DNA of 64,000 nucleotides from Tenrec ecaudatus. Taxonomy: Eukaryota; Chordata; Mammalia; Afrosoricida; Tenrecidae. The DNA lies in contig NC_134530.1 in NCBI RefSeq assembly GCF_050624435.1, forward strand, positions 143,570,721 through 143,634,720, read 5' to 3'. Within the stretch, counting starts at the first letter, position 1; every line of letters starts with the position of its first letter. The notes under the pieces are model-generated. The model saw only the letters and a list, made by a program, of their open reading frames with translations, was not told the origin of the DNA and made no database searches. Shown here one piece after another: positions 24,291 to 34,555 of the stretch. The translations under genes and the position numbers were made by a program.

Positions 24291-25960
24291 CCTATGAGCA
24301 GTCAGACTTTGGCTTCAGTCTGCATTAAGTAAAGCGACAGAGCTGCCGAGAACTGCCTGCAATGGACCAGGCTATTCCTCGAGCCCATTACTCCTTAAGT
24401 GCCCCTGCATGCAGGTCCGTGAGCTACACTAACAGCAGGAAGAACAAGTCTCAGAGTGTGCAACGAGAAGGGGGTGCAAAGGGAGCCGCCTAAAGACTGA
24501 AGCCACGCATGCTGCACGCGGCACTTCCGTCTCCTTAGTGCTCAAGTTCTCTCTCGCATGAAGCACCTTGCTCCGTCCCCACCCTCTAAGCAGTCCACTT
24601 GCTGGTAAAGACAGAAAGTTGGGGCAGGGCTGGGGCTGGGGCTGCGTTGAGCAGGAGGGGCGAGAAGAGGAAATGCCCCTCTTCCGCTCTGGCCACCAGA
24701 ACACAGAACTGAGCACTGCCCTGGACGCCGTGGTCACACAGGGGGAGCAGGCCACTAGGACAAGCTCGGGAGCATTCTGAAATCACGGCGAGGTCAACGC
24801 ACATTGGCAAGGGCTGGCTGGAAATGAACAGAGGGCAGACGACTAATTATTGGTGAGCCTGACATCAAAGGTCAGCTCCGATGGAGAGCCTGTTATTATT
24901 ACTGTTAGTATTATAAAAGAAAAAAAAAGAAACCAGTCATTAGAAATGAACCGGAGCATCAACCGCTTTCCAATTATCTTCACAGACTGACATGAGATGC
25001 AGATAGATTTCTAATTAAAAGTCACTCTGCACAGAGCCAAATACTGAGTCAGCAGAGGACTAACCGAATCGGTCTCAGTGTTCCCTTTAGGCCATTTGTC
25101 ACGTCTGGTTGGCTCACCACCCTCCTAACCAAAGCCCATAAAGGCTTTACCTTCACCCAGGTACATGACCCTCGTGTGACGGGCTGGTACTTCCCAGTCC
25201 CCAGTGCAATTCATCATTCCAACACCCATCTAGGGGTTCAAGGTCTAGCCAAGACCAGCAAGCGAGAGGACTCTGCTAAACCAGGACCACGCAAGAGTGT
25301 CTCCAGCACCCTATTCTTGGAGGAGGGCAGATGAAAGAAACCAGAGGGTGGGGGTGCTGGGTGTTGGGGTCAACGAAGCCCATGGGAAGTTCCAGGGCCA
25401 TCAGTGAGTCCCTGGCTACATGCTCCCAACAACAGGCAGAGAAGTGGCCCAACAGGTACATTCAGTCCTGGCAGCCTGGGCCCAGCCCTGCCCACACCAA
25501 AACACACACGCACGCATGCACGCACACCCCATAACCCCACCCCCTCTTCTTGAAGCTGACACCCCATACAACATGCCCTCTCTGCAGAACCTGTTTACTT
25601 AAGAAGCCAGATGCTTTGTCACGGGCGGTGGGGGAGGGTGGAGCTTGGGAAGTTATGTGTAAAGGAGCAGTTAGTGACATGGACAGGAGTACAGAGAAAA
25701 TGCGCAACAGTTTCTGTCTTTGCTAATCATAAGCTTTAAACAGTGTCAGAAAATTGCCAAATAGAACACAGAAATGAGAAGGAACTTATGTCACGTTCTG
25801 GCCGAGGAGGAAGTTCATCTGACAAGTTTCCTGCCTCTGCTCCGAAGGGTCTGGACAGGAGTGCTGTCAACCCACCAATGTAAGCAACCCTTAAGACTTG
25901 CTCAGCTGCTCTCAGTACAAAGGTCACACACCCCATGGCCACTGAGAGGAGCCTCACAAC
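24291..25960. other. Intronic stretch; includes a candidate conserved non-coding element
   Basis: No repeats recognised. About 24830-25080 is unlike its GC-rich flanks: it is clustered with TAAT-core sites (actaattattgg, ttctaattaaaag, caattatct) and a tgacatcaaaggtca motif resembling a nuclear-receptor double site. Looks like enhancer sequence, but conservation is not tested. Confidence 0.35.
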
Positions 25961-25964
25961 CCCA

Positions 25965-26130
25965 CACGCACCACCACCAAGTCCGCTCCAACTCAGGCCG
26001 GGCCAGAACTGCCCCTAACTCTTGACAGGAGTACACAGCCTCCCCTTTCCACTCCAGAGTGACTGACTGGTGGGCTCCAACCAGGGACCCCAGGGTTAGC
26101 AGCTCAGTGTGAAGCCCACCAGCTCTGCAC
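25965..26130 (-). mobile_element. AfroSINE, minus strand, diverged
   Basis: caccaccaagtccgctccaa, ccagaactgcccctaactct, then gggttagcagctcagtgtg toward the head. Confidence 0.6.
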
Positions 26131-26244
26131 TTGAAGAATCAATTAGATATGTGGCATGGAAACAGTTTGGGGTCAAAGGTAAAGGAAGACTATTCACGAT
26201 GCCAGTTAACAATTACGGTTGACCTGGGGCTAATTATATACTCC

Positions 26245-26365
26245 TGGGAGACAGACGGGGCTTCCTCCTTCCATAGAGGTACAGTCTTGGCAACTCGTCG
26301 GGGCAGGTCCACAGTCCTACAGGTGTGCTGTGAGTCGGCATTAACTTGATGGCAGTGCATTTAGG
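26245..26365 (+). mobile_element. AfroSINE 3' part, plus strand
   Basis: gagacagacggggcttcctc, ggtacagtcttggcaactcg, gtgagtcggcattaacttga and tggcagtgcatttagg. Confidence 0.75.
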
Positions 26366-26394
26366 TGCTTCGGGTTCTTTGGTTATATACTGTG

Positions 26395-26590
26395 GGATCC
26401 CTGGGGGGCACAAACAGGTAAGTGCTTGACCACCAGCTGAAAGGTCGGCAGTGGTTTGAGCCCTTCCAGCGGGCTCCTTGGAAGGCTTCAGAAGGTCACG
26501 CACACCCTTGAAACTCTATGGAGCAGCTGGTTCGACTCCGCACTCCCGGCCCCGAGGTTGGAGTCAACGAGATGGCATCTAACGGCAATC
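26395..26590 (+). mobile_element. AfroSINE, plus strand
   Basis: Head with tRNA-like ggtaagtgcttgaccaccag, aaggtcggcagtggtttgag, tail ggagtcaacgagatggca. Confidence 0.7.
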
Positions 26591-26648
26591 GTCAGCCTGT
26601 CTCCAGTGAGCTAAATGCATACAAATGCATGTCATATGCACACATACA

Positions 26649-26714
26649 TGAGGGGCTTCCAAAACTGCAAACATCATGGAAAGTTCCCACAGAACTCTGG
26701 GAAGCCTCCTCATG
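26649..26714. mobile_element. Palindromic mariner-type MITE, diverged
   Basis: Inverted arms tgaggggcttcc and ggaagcctcctca, matching the family seen at 39610, 43221 and 51054. Confidence 0.45.
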
Positions 26715-26749
26715 TGTACATGATTATATACACAAACGTCTACAGAAAC

Positions 26750-26925
26750 ACTCATGTGATCCTCACAGCCACTCTAGGAATTAACTGTTGTTCTTAGCTC
26801 CATTTTACAGATTGGCAACTGAGGCCCAGAGAACTGACGTCATTTACCCAGGATCTCACAGCGGAGCCAGGAACCGAATACAGGCAGGTTAACCCGGGCC
26901 TCCCGAGCACCCCCCAGCCCCACTC
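26750..26925 (+). mobile_element. MIR SINE
   Basis: Typical core and tail: tcctcacagccactctagga, cattttacagattggcaact, gaggcccagagaactgac, ggatctcacagc, gagccaggaacc. Confidence 0.9.
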
Positions 26926-27169
26926 TGCGACACACCCAGGCTTTTCCAAACACACTCAACCCTCAAACCAAATTAGGAAGCGTGACTTGGCGGACGGTCT
27001 CAGTGGTTACCTTCCACCTGTTTGCTGGCCATTCCTTGGTTTTCTCTTTTTAGTTTAAGAGCCAGTTGTTTTCATCTTCACCCTTTTGTCTTAAGGTGGG
27101 GTTTTACATATCAGAGCATCATCTTTTGCTGCCAGTAACTGATCAAGCCTCCACCCAAAATCTGGGATA

Positions 27170-27252
27170 CTTCTGCGTGCCACCCTTGCGGAGGGGCCAC
27201 GCTCATCTCTGCATCGCTCCAATTTTAGTACACGTGCTGCCGGAGCGAGCAG
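27170..27252 (-). pseudogene. U6 snRNA pseudogene, 3'-truncated
   Basis: The minus strand from 27252 reads the U6 5' stem-loop (gctcgctccggcagcacgtg), then actaaaattggagcgatgc, and on through a diverged ggcccctccgcaagggtgg to acgcag. Similarity ends where normal U6 would continue to its 3' end. It lacks an obvious upstream promoter, so it is a retroposed copy and not a working gene. Confidence 0.88.
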
Positions 27253-28097
27253 GAGCTCTGCCTTCTTTGATGCCCTGCCTTCCATCTACAGATGATTTGT
27301 CATGCTGGGGCTGGAAGAGGAAAATGTCCTGCCCCGCCCCCACTCCTGAAATCCCCCAATGCCGCTTTTACCCACTGTGACTTCTATAGGAAAATATATA
27401 TCCGTTCACCACAAGCCCGACGCCTTGGAACCAGATTTAAAATCAAGAACTTAGACAGATAGGATGGGAAAGCAAATCTCCCAGAAAGAAGCGGAGCAAA
27501 AATATACCTGTTGGATTTCCTGTGCTCAGGGGTCGGAGTCCTAGGTTGTTAGGGCTCAGGGCAAAAGCCAGAAGAGTATCAAAGTACTATCAAGTACTAT
27601 CCGGTTTTACTTTGCTTTCTTAAAAAGGCTAATATAATGCCAGTGTGGCCTCATAAGCCAACTGAGACTGAGAGAGATGTCTAGGAGATTTGTTGAAATC
27701 TTCTGTGGCTGCCCATTCTCCCATCAAAATGGCCTGTCCTTTCTCTCTCGGCACCCCCAGCACCTAGCACAGAACTGCATGTGTGCTGGCAGTCAGCTCA
27801 GTGGTCCTAGGCACTGATGTGGGCGACATGAAATGAACAGCAGCCATCCGTACAAAACAAGAGAACCATGAACCTTCGATTCCTGACCCCACCTACTCTT
27901 GGGAATTGACTCCATTTATCTTATATAAAAATACAACCGTAGGTCCTTCCCTAACTGCACTAAAGCACGCAATCAATGGGGAAAGGTGCTCAGTCACTAT
28001 TTATTTACCAGGGATACAAAATACTACATTTCTTCAATAGTGCTCAGTATAATTCATCATGCTCTCTAATGACACAGAACTGAAAAGCAGAAGTGAT
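27253..28097. other. Intronic stretch without recognised features
   Basis: Nothing assignable beyond the flanking elements. Confidence 0.45.
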
Positions 28098-28112
28098 TAT
28101 TAGATATAGTTT

Positions 28113-28468
28113 TAAAACATTTTATTAGGGACTCATACAACTCTTATCACAATCCATACATAACATCAATCGTATAAAGCACATCTGTACATTCTTTGCC
28201 CTCATCATTTTCAAAGCATTTACTCTACACTTAAGCCCTTTGCATCAAGTCCTCTTTTTTCCCCTCCCTCCCCACTCCCCTCCCTCATGAGCCCTTGATA
28301 ACTTATAATTATTATTTTGTTGTATCTTGCCCTGTCCAGCGTCTCCCTTCACCCCCTTTTCTGTTGTCCATCCCCCAGGGAGGAGGTCACATGTAGATCC
28401 TTGTAATTGGTTCCCCCTTTCCAACCCACTCACCCTCTGCCCTCCCAGTATCACCCCTCACACCCCTG
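28113..28468 (-). mobile_element. L1 3' end insertion, severely 5'-truncated
   Basis: 356 bases of L1 3' UTR in reverse, flanked by an imperfect target-site duplication: tattagatatagttt (28098-28112) and tattagacatatttt (28469-28483). Confidence 0.85.
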
Positions 28469-28483
28469 TATTAGACATATTTT

Positions 28484-29039
28484 TAACGGAAAAATATATC
28501 TGAAGAAGAGACCATGGGGGCTTCGCAAATACAAAAATAGCTCTTCTAAATTAGCCTACTGAAAGACTAAGGGTTGGGGCGTTATACATCATTAGAAGTA
28601 GTATTAGCTAAATTAAATTAAAGGGAGGACTGCGTCTTCCCATATGGAATTCGTGTATGCACATCTACTCCTGGGGAAGATTTTGCCTTAGATAGCCTGG
28701 ATCCCAACCGTTTGCTTTAGACATCGATAAAGGACCTCTAAATTCACACTAACAGAAGCCTCCACCTGAAGCTACCACTCCAGAAGCGGCACATGGTAAG
28801 GTGGGCCAGCAAGGAATGTGAAAAGCCAAGTGGGAACAGAGTCCAATGGGGTCAAGGAAAGACGTAGTTGCAGATAAGCATTACTGTGGCAAAATCTTTC
28901 TCAACCTCCGGCAGTGAGGAGGAAGTCTAGCAGATTATTTTTCACATCAAACAGGAAGGCGTGCCTGCCAGTCATCATTCCACCCCATCTATCCTTGACC
29001 TGAGGGGGGGTCACGGCTGTGCCAACCTTTATCACCAAT
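28484..29039. other. Intronic stretch without recognised features
   Basis: No feature identified. Confidence 0.45.
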
Positions 29040-29400
29040 TTACACGGTGCTGTCTGTCGGTGGGGTGGGTTCCAACTCACTGCAGCCTATGCACACGGAA
29101 CGCACCACCGCCCAGTCCGGCCACCCTCCCAGTTGTGCTCGCGCTCGCCCTTGCAGGCAATGTGTCAATCGGTTCCTTCCAGGCCCTTCCTCCTTTTTGT
29201 TGCCCCACTACTTTACCGAGCATGATGTCCTTCTCTGCGGACTGGTCTCTCCTGACAACACGCCCCAAGTCTGGAGACCAATCCCACCAAGCTTGCATCT
29301 AAGGATGGCTATGCTTCTTCTGAGACAGTAAGTTTGTTCTTTTGGCAGTCCACGGGACTTTTGATATTACAGACACTGTAACTCGAACACATCAATTGTC
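29040..29400 (-). mobile_element. RTE 3' end fragment
   Basis: Shares wording with the RTE 3' end at 22335 onward (gcatgatgtccttctctgcg, tggtctctcctgacaacacg). The minus frame 29298-29077 keeps the VVRRDQSAEKDIMLGKV block equivalent to the LINE C-terminus. Confidence 0.7.
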
Positions 29401-30089
29401 CTTCAGTCTTCCTTTTTCAATGGCCAACTTCCAAGACAATGGCTTAGATTGTGTGAAGCAGAGTGACCCTAATACTTGTGCCTCTTGGCTGGTGCGTGTC
29501 CTGGGTCTCCAGATCTGAGAATTACGTCACAGAAGTAGATAAGTATGGTCCAAGCAGAGGAAGAAAGATGGCCCAAGAAGAGACAGATGGGAAAGGGGGT
29601 TACGCTAGGGGAAGTGCTAGCACGAGTGACTTCTCTCTGCCGCCCTGTGCAACTCTATGGCAGAGAGGCAAGAACGCTTCCTAAACGGGCAGCTGAGAAA
29701 ACAGAGAAGAACTACGCTGCCACAGACCTGACTGACGCTAAGCAGCAAATCTGCAATCAGTTAATTAGAAGATGGACATCACGTTACGACAGGAAACGGC
29801 ATCCTGGTGGGACGCTGTCCCTCCTTCCCAAGCGCTTCCTTGACTGGAGCGCGCCCCCGTGTACGCGGGCCTCCAACACGGGCTCCTGGTCCGGCTGAAA
29901 ACCGGCCCAACCGCCTGATGGGGGCGGGGGGGGGGCTCACCATCACCCCCTCCGCACAGCCCCACTCCACCAAGCACCTAAAACGGAATGATCCTCCAGC
30001 CACCTGGCAGACTGGCGCGATACTGGATCCTGATGGTTTCCACGGAAGGGGGGAAAATAGGCTTGACAACTTTAAAAATCATTCCTCCA
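29401..30089. other. Intronic stretch next to the SORT1 CpG island
   Basis: No repeat or exon recognised; GC rises toward the island. Confidence 0.45.
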
Positions 30090-30329
30090 CGAAAGTCCGG
30101 GGCTGCCTCCCCTGTGACGACACGCGCCGTGCGGGGTCGCCCAGCCGGCTCCGCCCGCCGCAGGTTCGGGCCGCGGCCGAGGGGCGCGGGGCGCGGGGCG
30201 CGGAGCGGGGTCTCCTGGGGCGGAGCGCCCGGGCGCGCCGAGCGGACCCGGGCCCGCAGGGCAGGCGGGGGGTGCGGGGGGAGGCCCTCGCCGGGGAGGC
30301 GGCGCGCGGGCCGGCCGGGGCCCACTCAC

Positions 30330-30620
30330 CTGGTGCGTGTTGTTGGCCAGCCTGGCGACGAAGTCCGGCGTCCGGCCGCAGTCCTGGTCCTCGGGGGGCG
30401 CGCCGCGGCGCCAACGGCCGCCGGCCGCGGCCGCGCGCAGCCCCCAGCTCACCCCGACGGGGCCCGACCAGCGCAGGAGCGGCGCGGCGGGGGGCGGCGG
30501 CGCGTCCAGCCGGTCCTGGCCCAGGGCCGGCCGCGTGAGCAGCTGGAGGAGGAAGAGGAGGACTCCGAGGCCGTGGGGCCAGCGCCCGCCGCCGCCCGGA
30601 GCTCCCCGGGGCCGCTCCAT
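30330..30620 (-). CDS. SORT1: SORT1 coding exon 1: signal peptide, propeptide and start of mature sortilin
   Basis: First coding exon of sortilin, a type I membrane VPS10-domain receptor that sorts cargo between trans-Golgi, endosomes and plasma membrane. The minus-strand ATG at 30620 opens 97 codons ending LANNTHQ, followed by a GTGAGT donor (GT at 30329-30328). Residues 1-33 are a signal peptide with a Leu-rich core (LLFLLQLL). Then come [32 protein letters not shown] and the basic RWRR furin site that ends the propeptide in the human protein. The mature start here reads [11 protein letters not shown]. Compared with human sortilin as I remember it, six residues are missing just before RWRR. 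The start is chosen because MERP matches the human N-terminus; the frame is also open upstream, in GC-rich leader. The other exons are not in the window; exon 2 should lie to the left of position 1. Confidence 0.95.
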
Positions 30621-30880
30621 CGCCGCCGACTGCCGACGCCGCCGACACCTGCCGCTGGGCGCGCCCGCCCCCCCGCGCCGCGCCACACCCCCGCGCCGAG
30701 CAGGGCGCCCCGCGGACGCGCGCAGCCCGGCCCCTGCGCCTCCATAGGCCGGCCGTCTGTCCTTCTTCCCGAGCCCGCTCCTCATTGGCCCGCGTCGCCT
30801 CTGGCTTTGGGGGTCCTGGATTCGGATGCCAAGATGCGGGGCTGATTGGCTGGGACGGGGCAGGGACGGCTGAGGTCATC
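30621..30880 (-). promoter_or_regulatory. SORT1: SORT1 proximal promoter and 5' UTR
   Basis: GC-rich, TATA-less sequence directly upstream of the SORT1 ATG on the minus strand. Two CCAAT boxes in sense orientation, about 60 bases apart (near 30785 and 30845; both read attggc on the plus strand), and GC-box-like runs (gacggggcaggg near 30853) suggest NF-Y/Sp1-type housekeeping control. The transcription start is probably between about 30640 and 30760; this is inferred from position only. Confidence 0.6.
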
Positions 30881-31394
30881 CCCCGTCTCCCGGCGTCTCC
30901 GGGGCCGGCCTCCCAGAGTTAGCGGCGGAGCGCGCCCCACCTTGGCGCCGAGTCCTGGCTCCGTGCGGGGGGCCGCGTTTCCACGCCCCGACCCGGGCTG
31001 CACCTTCAAGTTGGGACTTGGCTAGTCCCCCTCCTCCCCGCCCAGAGACACCCCTAAAAACTCTCCCGTTGCAGCGCTGATCCAGCACTCGCTCGGCTGG
31101 AAAATGGGGCCTCCGACCGGAGCCCGGGCTCCAGGTTGCTTCACCCCTGCACACCAGAGCGCCCACTGCTTGCTGAAGCAGCGGCCTTGCTGCCAAGGTG
31201 AATGCCAACCGTGGGTCTGCGCCCACCGAGGCCGGCAGGCGTGCGTCCATCCGTGACGCCTGCAAGCCTGCAGTCCGCCCCCCACGCATGGTCTCATTCG
31301 CCCGCCTGGTCGGCGGGAGGTAGGCCAAAGGCGGAATGACTTTTTAAAAATTTCTGGAGTTAGAAAATAGCATAGACATTCCCACCCCCACCTA

Positions 31395-31510
31395 ACCTGC
31401 CACTGTTGACTCCACTCAGAGACCCCAGAGGACAGAGTGGAACTGCCCCCTACGGTTTCCAAAGCTAGAATCTGTACGGAAGCTGATTGCCACAGCCCTC
31501 TGCCGCTCAC
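31395..31510 (-). mobile_element. AfroSINE fragment, minus strand
   Basis: actgttgactccactcagag, gtggaactgccccctacggt, tctgtacggaagctgattgc. Lies upstream of the SORT1 promoter. Confidence 0.75.
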
Positions 31511-32580
31511 CGCATCTGATCACTTGGTCACTTGCTTAGACATCAGGGGCAGGTAAAGGGGGTCTCCTGCTTACGCTATAATTGGGTGTTTATCTGTACA
31601 CCAAGGTGCCCTAAGGCTGCAGTGCATGCGCTGCACAAATTTGGTTTTCGCTATCTGAGGTTCCCCGAACTCCCTGCCCCCAATAAATAAAACAACCCCT
31701 TCACTGTTCCCTGCACACAACTTCTTGCACATGCTACGCAGGTAAAACCAGTTCTGCATCCTTGACACTACATTCCCGCAGAATGCTAAAAGCACACACA
31801 ATCTCCCACGGAGTCAATTAGGACCCATGCTGAATGCGAGAAGTTGCTTAATTAAAAAGGCAAAAAGATAGAAAATGTATGGAATTGCACGTAAATAGAA
31901 GCAAGCAACTGAAAATTAAATTTAATTATAAACTGGCAGTAAACTCGGATGAGAGCATTTTCATTGTATAACAGAATGGTGCAATGCACCCAACTCAGAG
32001 CTTACATCAAAATTCTTTTATGCACTCAATTCAGAAACAAAAAGATCTACAAAATTACATTTACCAGAACTACTCTAAGAGAGGAGACATGAAAAACAGT
32101 TTTGGAGAAAAACACCCAGTTTGGAGTACATTAAAGGAGCAGAGTGAAATCCCTAAGCTAGCCTTCCGCTTCCTAGCCGGGGACGAGATGACGCTTGATG
32201 AAACTGGTGAGCGATTTAATTTGTTCCCCTCTGTACCCACCATGTGTCAGATTCATTTTCAGATATAGATGATTTGTTCATGTATGCCAATTAGGGAACC
32301 GATCACAAGACAATCACTTCCTGGAGCATGTGACCAGTGGGGAGGGGAGGAAAGGATATAATGAGCTATTTCTTTGTTTAGGTGATAGAAAGATGAATGA
32401 GCTATTGTTTTAGACTGAAAAGAAAAAAACACTAACTCAACAGTGCCATCTCCTGGAAAAAATGACCAAATACACTTATTAAAGGAACTTGTTCCATGCA
32501 AATTCAACTCTAGTTGTGGCAGGTATCTGTACTTTCAGTACTTTTAGTTATCCTTAGAGTTTTACAGTGTATATAAATGC
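31511..32580. other. Intergenic stretch without recognised features
   Basis: AT-rich intergenic sequence between SORT1 and PSMA5. One short plus-strand frame (31984-32268) has no recognisable similarity. Confidence 0.45.
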
Positions 32581-32581
32581 T

Positions 32582-32598
32582 GTGTGTGTGTGTGTGTG
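32582..32598 (+). repeat. (TG)n microsatellite
   Basis: Short TG run abutting the mariner end. Confidence 0.8.
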
Positions 32599-32600
32599 TA

Positions 32601-33414
32601 TACCCCAAATGTATTTTTTTCCCCAAAGCTATATTTAAATTTTTTACGAAGCAACCTTATCACCTTCAAAGTACTCTCCATTACACTTAATACATTTGTC
32701 AAACCTGCAATTCCATTTTTGGAAACAGTTTTCAAACTCATCAGCTTTTTCTTCACCTCTTTGTCGTTGTCAACTCGGTGGAAACAAGAAGTCACACGGA
32801 GTGAGGTCAGGTTAGTCAGGTAAATGGGGCAAGAGAGGCATGTTGGCTTTTGCCCCAAAACTGGCGCACTGAGATGGCTGTGAGCAGGTGCATTGTGGTG
32901 GCAAAACCAGAGCCCGTCTGCCACACATCAGGCCTTCTTTGTCACACACTGTGATGCAATCTCATCAGAACCTCTAAATAGAGAGCTAGATTAACAGCCT
33001 GCGCTGGTGGAACCAACTCCGAATGTACTAGGAGTCGACATTTTTGTCTATTCGGGAAGTAGACAGAAGTCCAGAGCGAGTTTTCATCAACATCCCACCA
33101 TTTTTGAAAAGAGAAAACCAGTCGTCCACTTGCGTTTTTTCTATAGCGCTGTCCTTGTAAGCTGTGTTCAACATCACAAGCTTCTGTGGCGTAATTCCTG
33201 AATAAAACTGCACCGCCGCACGCTGTTCTCTTAATTTGGCCATCACAAACAATGAGGTTCGAGCACAACTTCAGTGAAAACATCCAGTGACCAGAGAACC
33301 TTCTCAGGCGACGCTACTGGGTGTGCAAACTCAGCGAGTTGCTTGATGCTCGCCTAGTGTTAAAAGTTCATACTCGAAGCCCCCACCCCAAGGAGCTTTT
33401 TCTGGTTATGGGGG
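32601..33414 (-). pseudogene. Mariner transposon relic
   Basis: Minus-strand Tc1/mariner remnant of about 814 bases; intact mariners are about 1.3 kb. The N-terminal helix-turn-helix region is readable (33252-33028: QFYSGITPQKLVMLNTAYKD, VDDWFSLFKNGG). It then jumps to a late catalytic segment (VPPAQAVNLALYLEVL) and a degenerate HHNAPAHSHLS. The first catalytic region is deleted. The Asp of the usual HHDNAPAH motif is missing, so it cannot be active. Ends carry TA and ccccmwa-type inverted termini. Confidence 0.8.
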
Positions 33415-34315
33415 TACCCCCTCATTTATATATATTCCCTTCCTCAAACTTTACCAGTGCTGGGGACAGCTACCGTGCCAGTGGCGCTGGAAGATGTTTC
33501 ACATACACTAAGTATCCCTCTCCTGTGGAACGACACAAGCACTCATTAAAACGCTGCACTTTCAGTTCTCTAGACCTTATCGTGGGAGCAGGGCCAAAGT
33601 ACATACATTTATCTTGTTACTAAAAGCCATCATTTTCTCCAAGATCAGTTCTGACAAAAAGATGAAGCGAAGCAATTACACCTCATGAAATTATTACTTT
33701 TCCTAGGAAGATCGTTTCTCTGACTCTTTTTCAGTGGATATAAGAAATCTTGTAGAAAGATTTTTGAGGATTTTTTTTGGGGGGGGGCGTGATTTAGATA
33801 TACATCAGACCTTACAGACATGCATGTTAAAAATCTACCTGTGGTGCCATTTCTAGGACTATCAAGCAGAATCAATCAATAAGTTACACCTATGATAACA
33901 CAATTGACATTATGACATCATGGTCTAAACGGGTTGAGGGTAATCAATTAGTGCTTAAATCTATTTGAAATTCTTCCTAAAAGTCCCTAAGAATGAAAGA
34001 CACCTTTCTCCTGTTGCTCATTTCTGATTAGCATTTTTTGTGGCAGATGGTGACCTTATTCCTGTGTTTCAGCTAAAAGGATTTTTATTAAGACTAAGCA
34101 AGTGGGAAAGCACTGATTTCCTGCAGCAGGCAACTATGGATACACCTCTAGAATGAGCCAAGAGCTCTGCCCCTCCATATGGTTCAGACCCACATCCTGC
34201 CAATGGAATGGACTGACAAGGAGCCAGCATGTTTGCATCCTGCTCCTGAGTCCCATTAGCTGCCCCGTCAAAGACCACCTTTTTTTTTTTTTTAACTTCC
34301 TAACCGAGTTTTATT
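33415..34315. other. Intergenic stretch without recognised features
   Basis: Includes a T/G homopolymer run at about 33771-33787. No gene or assignable repeat. Confidence 0.45.
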
Positions 34316-34555
34316 TTTTTAAATCATTTTATTAGGGGCTCATACAACACATCACAATCCATATATACATCAATTGTGTAAAGCACATCTGTACATTCAT
34401 TGTCCTCATCATTCTCAAAACATTTGCTCTCCACTTAAGCCCTTGGCATCAGCTCATTTTCCCCCTCCCTCGCCTCTCCCCCTTGCCTCATGAACCCTTG
34501 ATAATTTATAAATTATTATTTTGTCCTATCTTGTCCTGTCTGATGTCTCCCTTCC

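Larger units (their letters stand above)
1..30329 (-). other. SORT1: SORT1 intron 1 (partial)
   Basis: Everything left of the exon 1 donor is intron 1. I found no second SORT1 exon on the minus strand and no other conserved coding exon. A first intron of tens of kilobases is normal for this gene in mammals as I recall it. Most of the recognisable sequence is repeats, listed separately. Confidence 0.8.
30090..31060. promoter_or_regulatory. CpG island over SORT1 exon 1
   Basis: A sharp, dense cluster of CG dinucleotides and very high GC spanning the start of intron 1, exon 1 and the upstream promoter, against an ordinary background on both sides. It explains the many long GC-rich open frames on both strands here, which are not genes apart from the SORT1 exon. 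Confidence 0.85.

Noticed and set aside
1-30000. SORT1 exon 2
   Set aside because: Searched by eye for the segment following NNTHQ and saw none. A tool-based search would be decisive.
29807-30845. Possible antisense gene (243 and 285 codons) starting upstream of SORT1 exon 1
   Set aside because: No similarity to known proteins. Composition is explained by the CpG island. A non-coding antisense transcript cannot be excluded but is not shown.
30072-30879. Long open frames (over 200 codons) on both strands across the SORT1 CpG island
   Set aside because: They are Ala/Arg/Gly/Pro-rich frames typical of GC-rich DNA. Only the minus-strand segment 30620-30330 matches a known protein.
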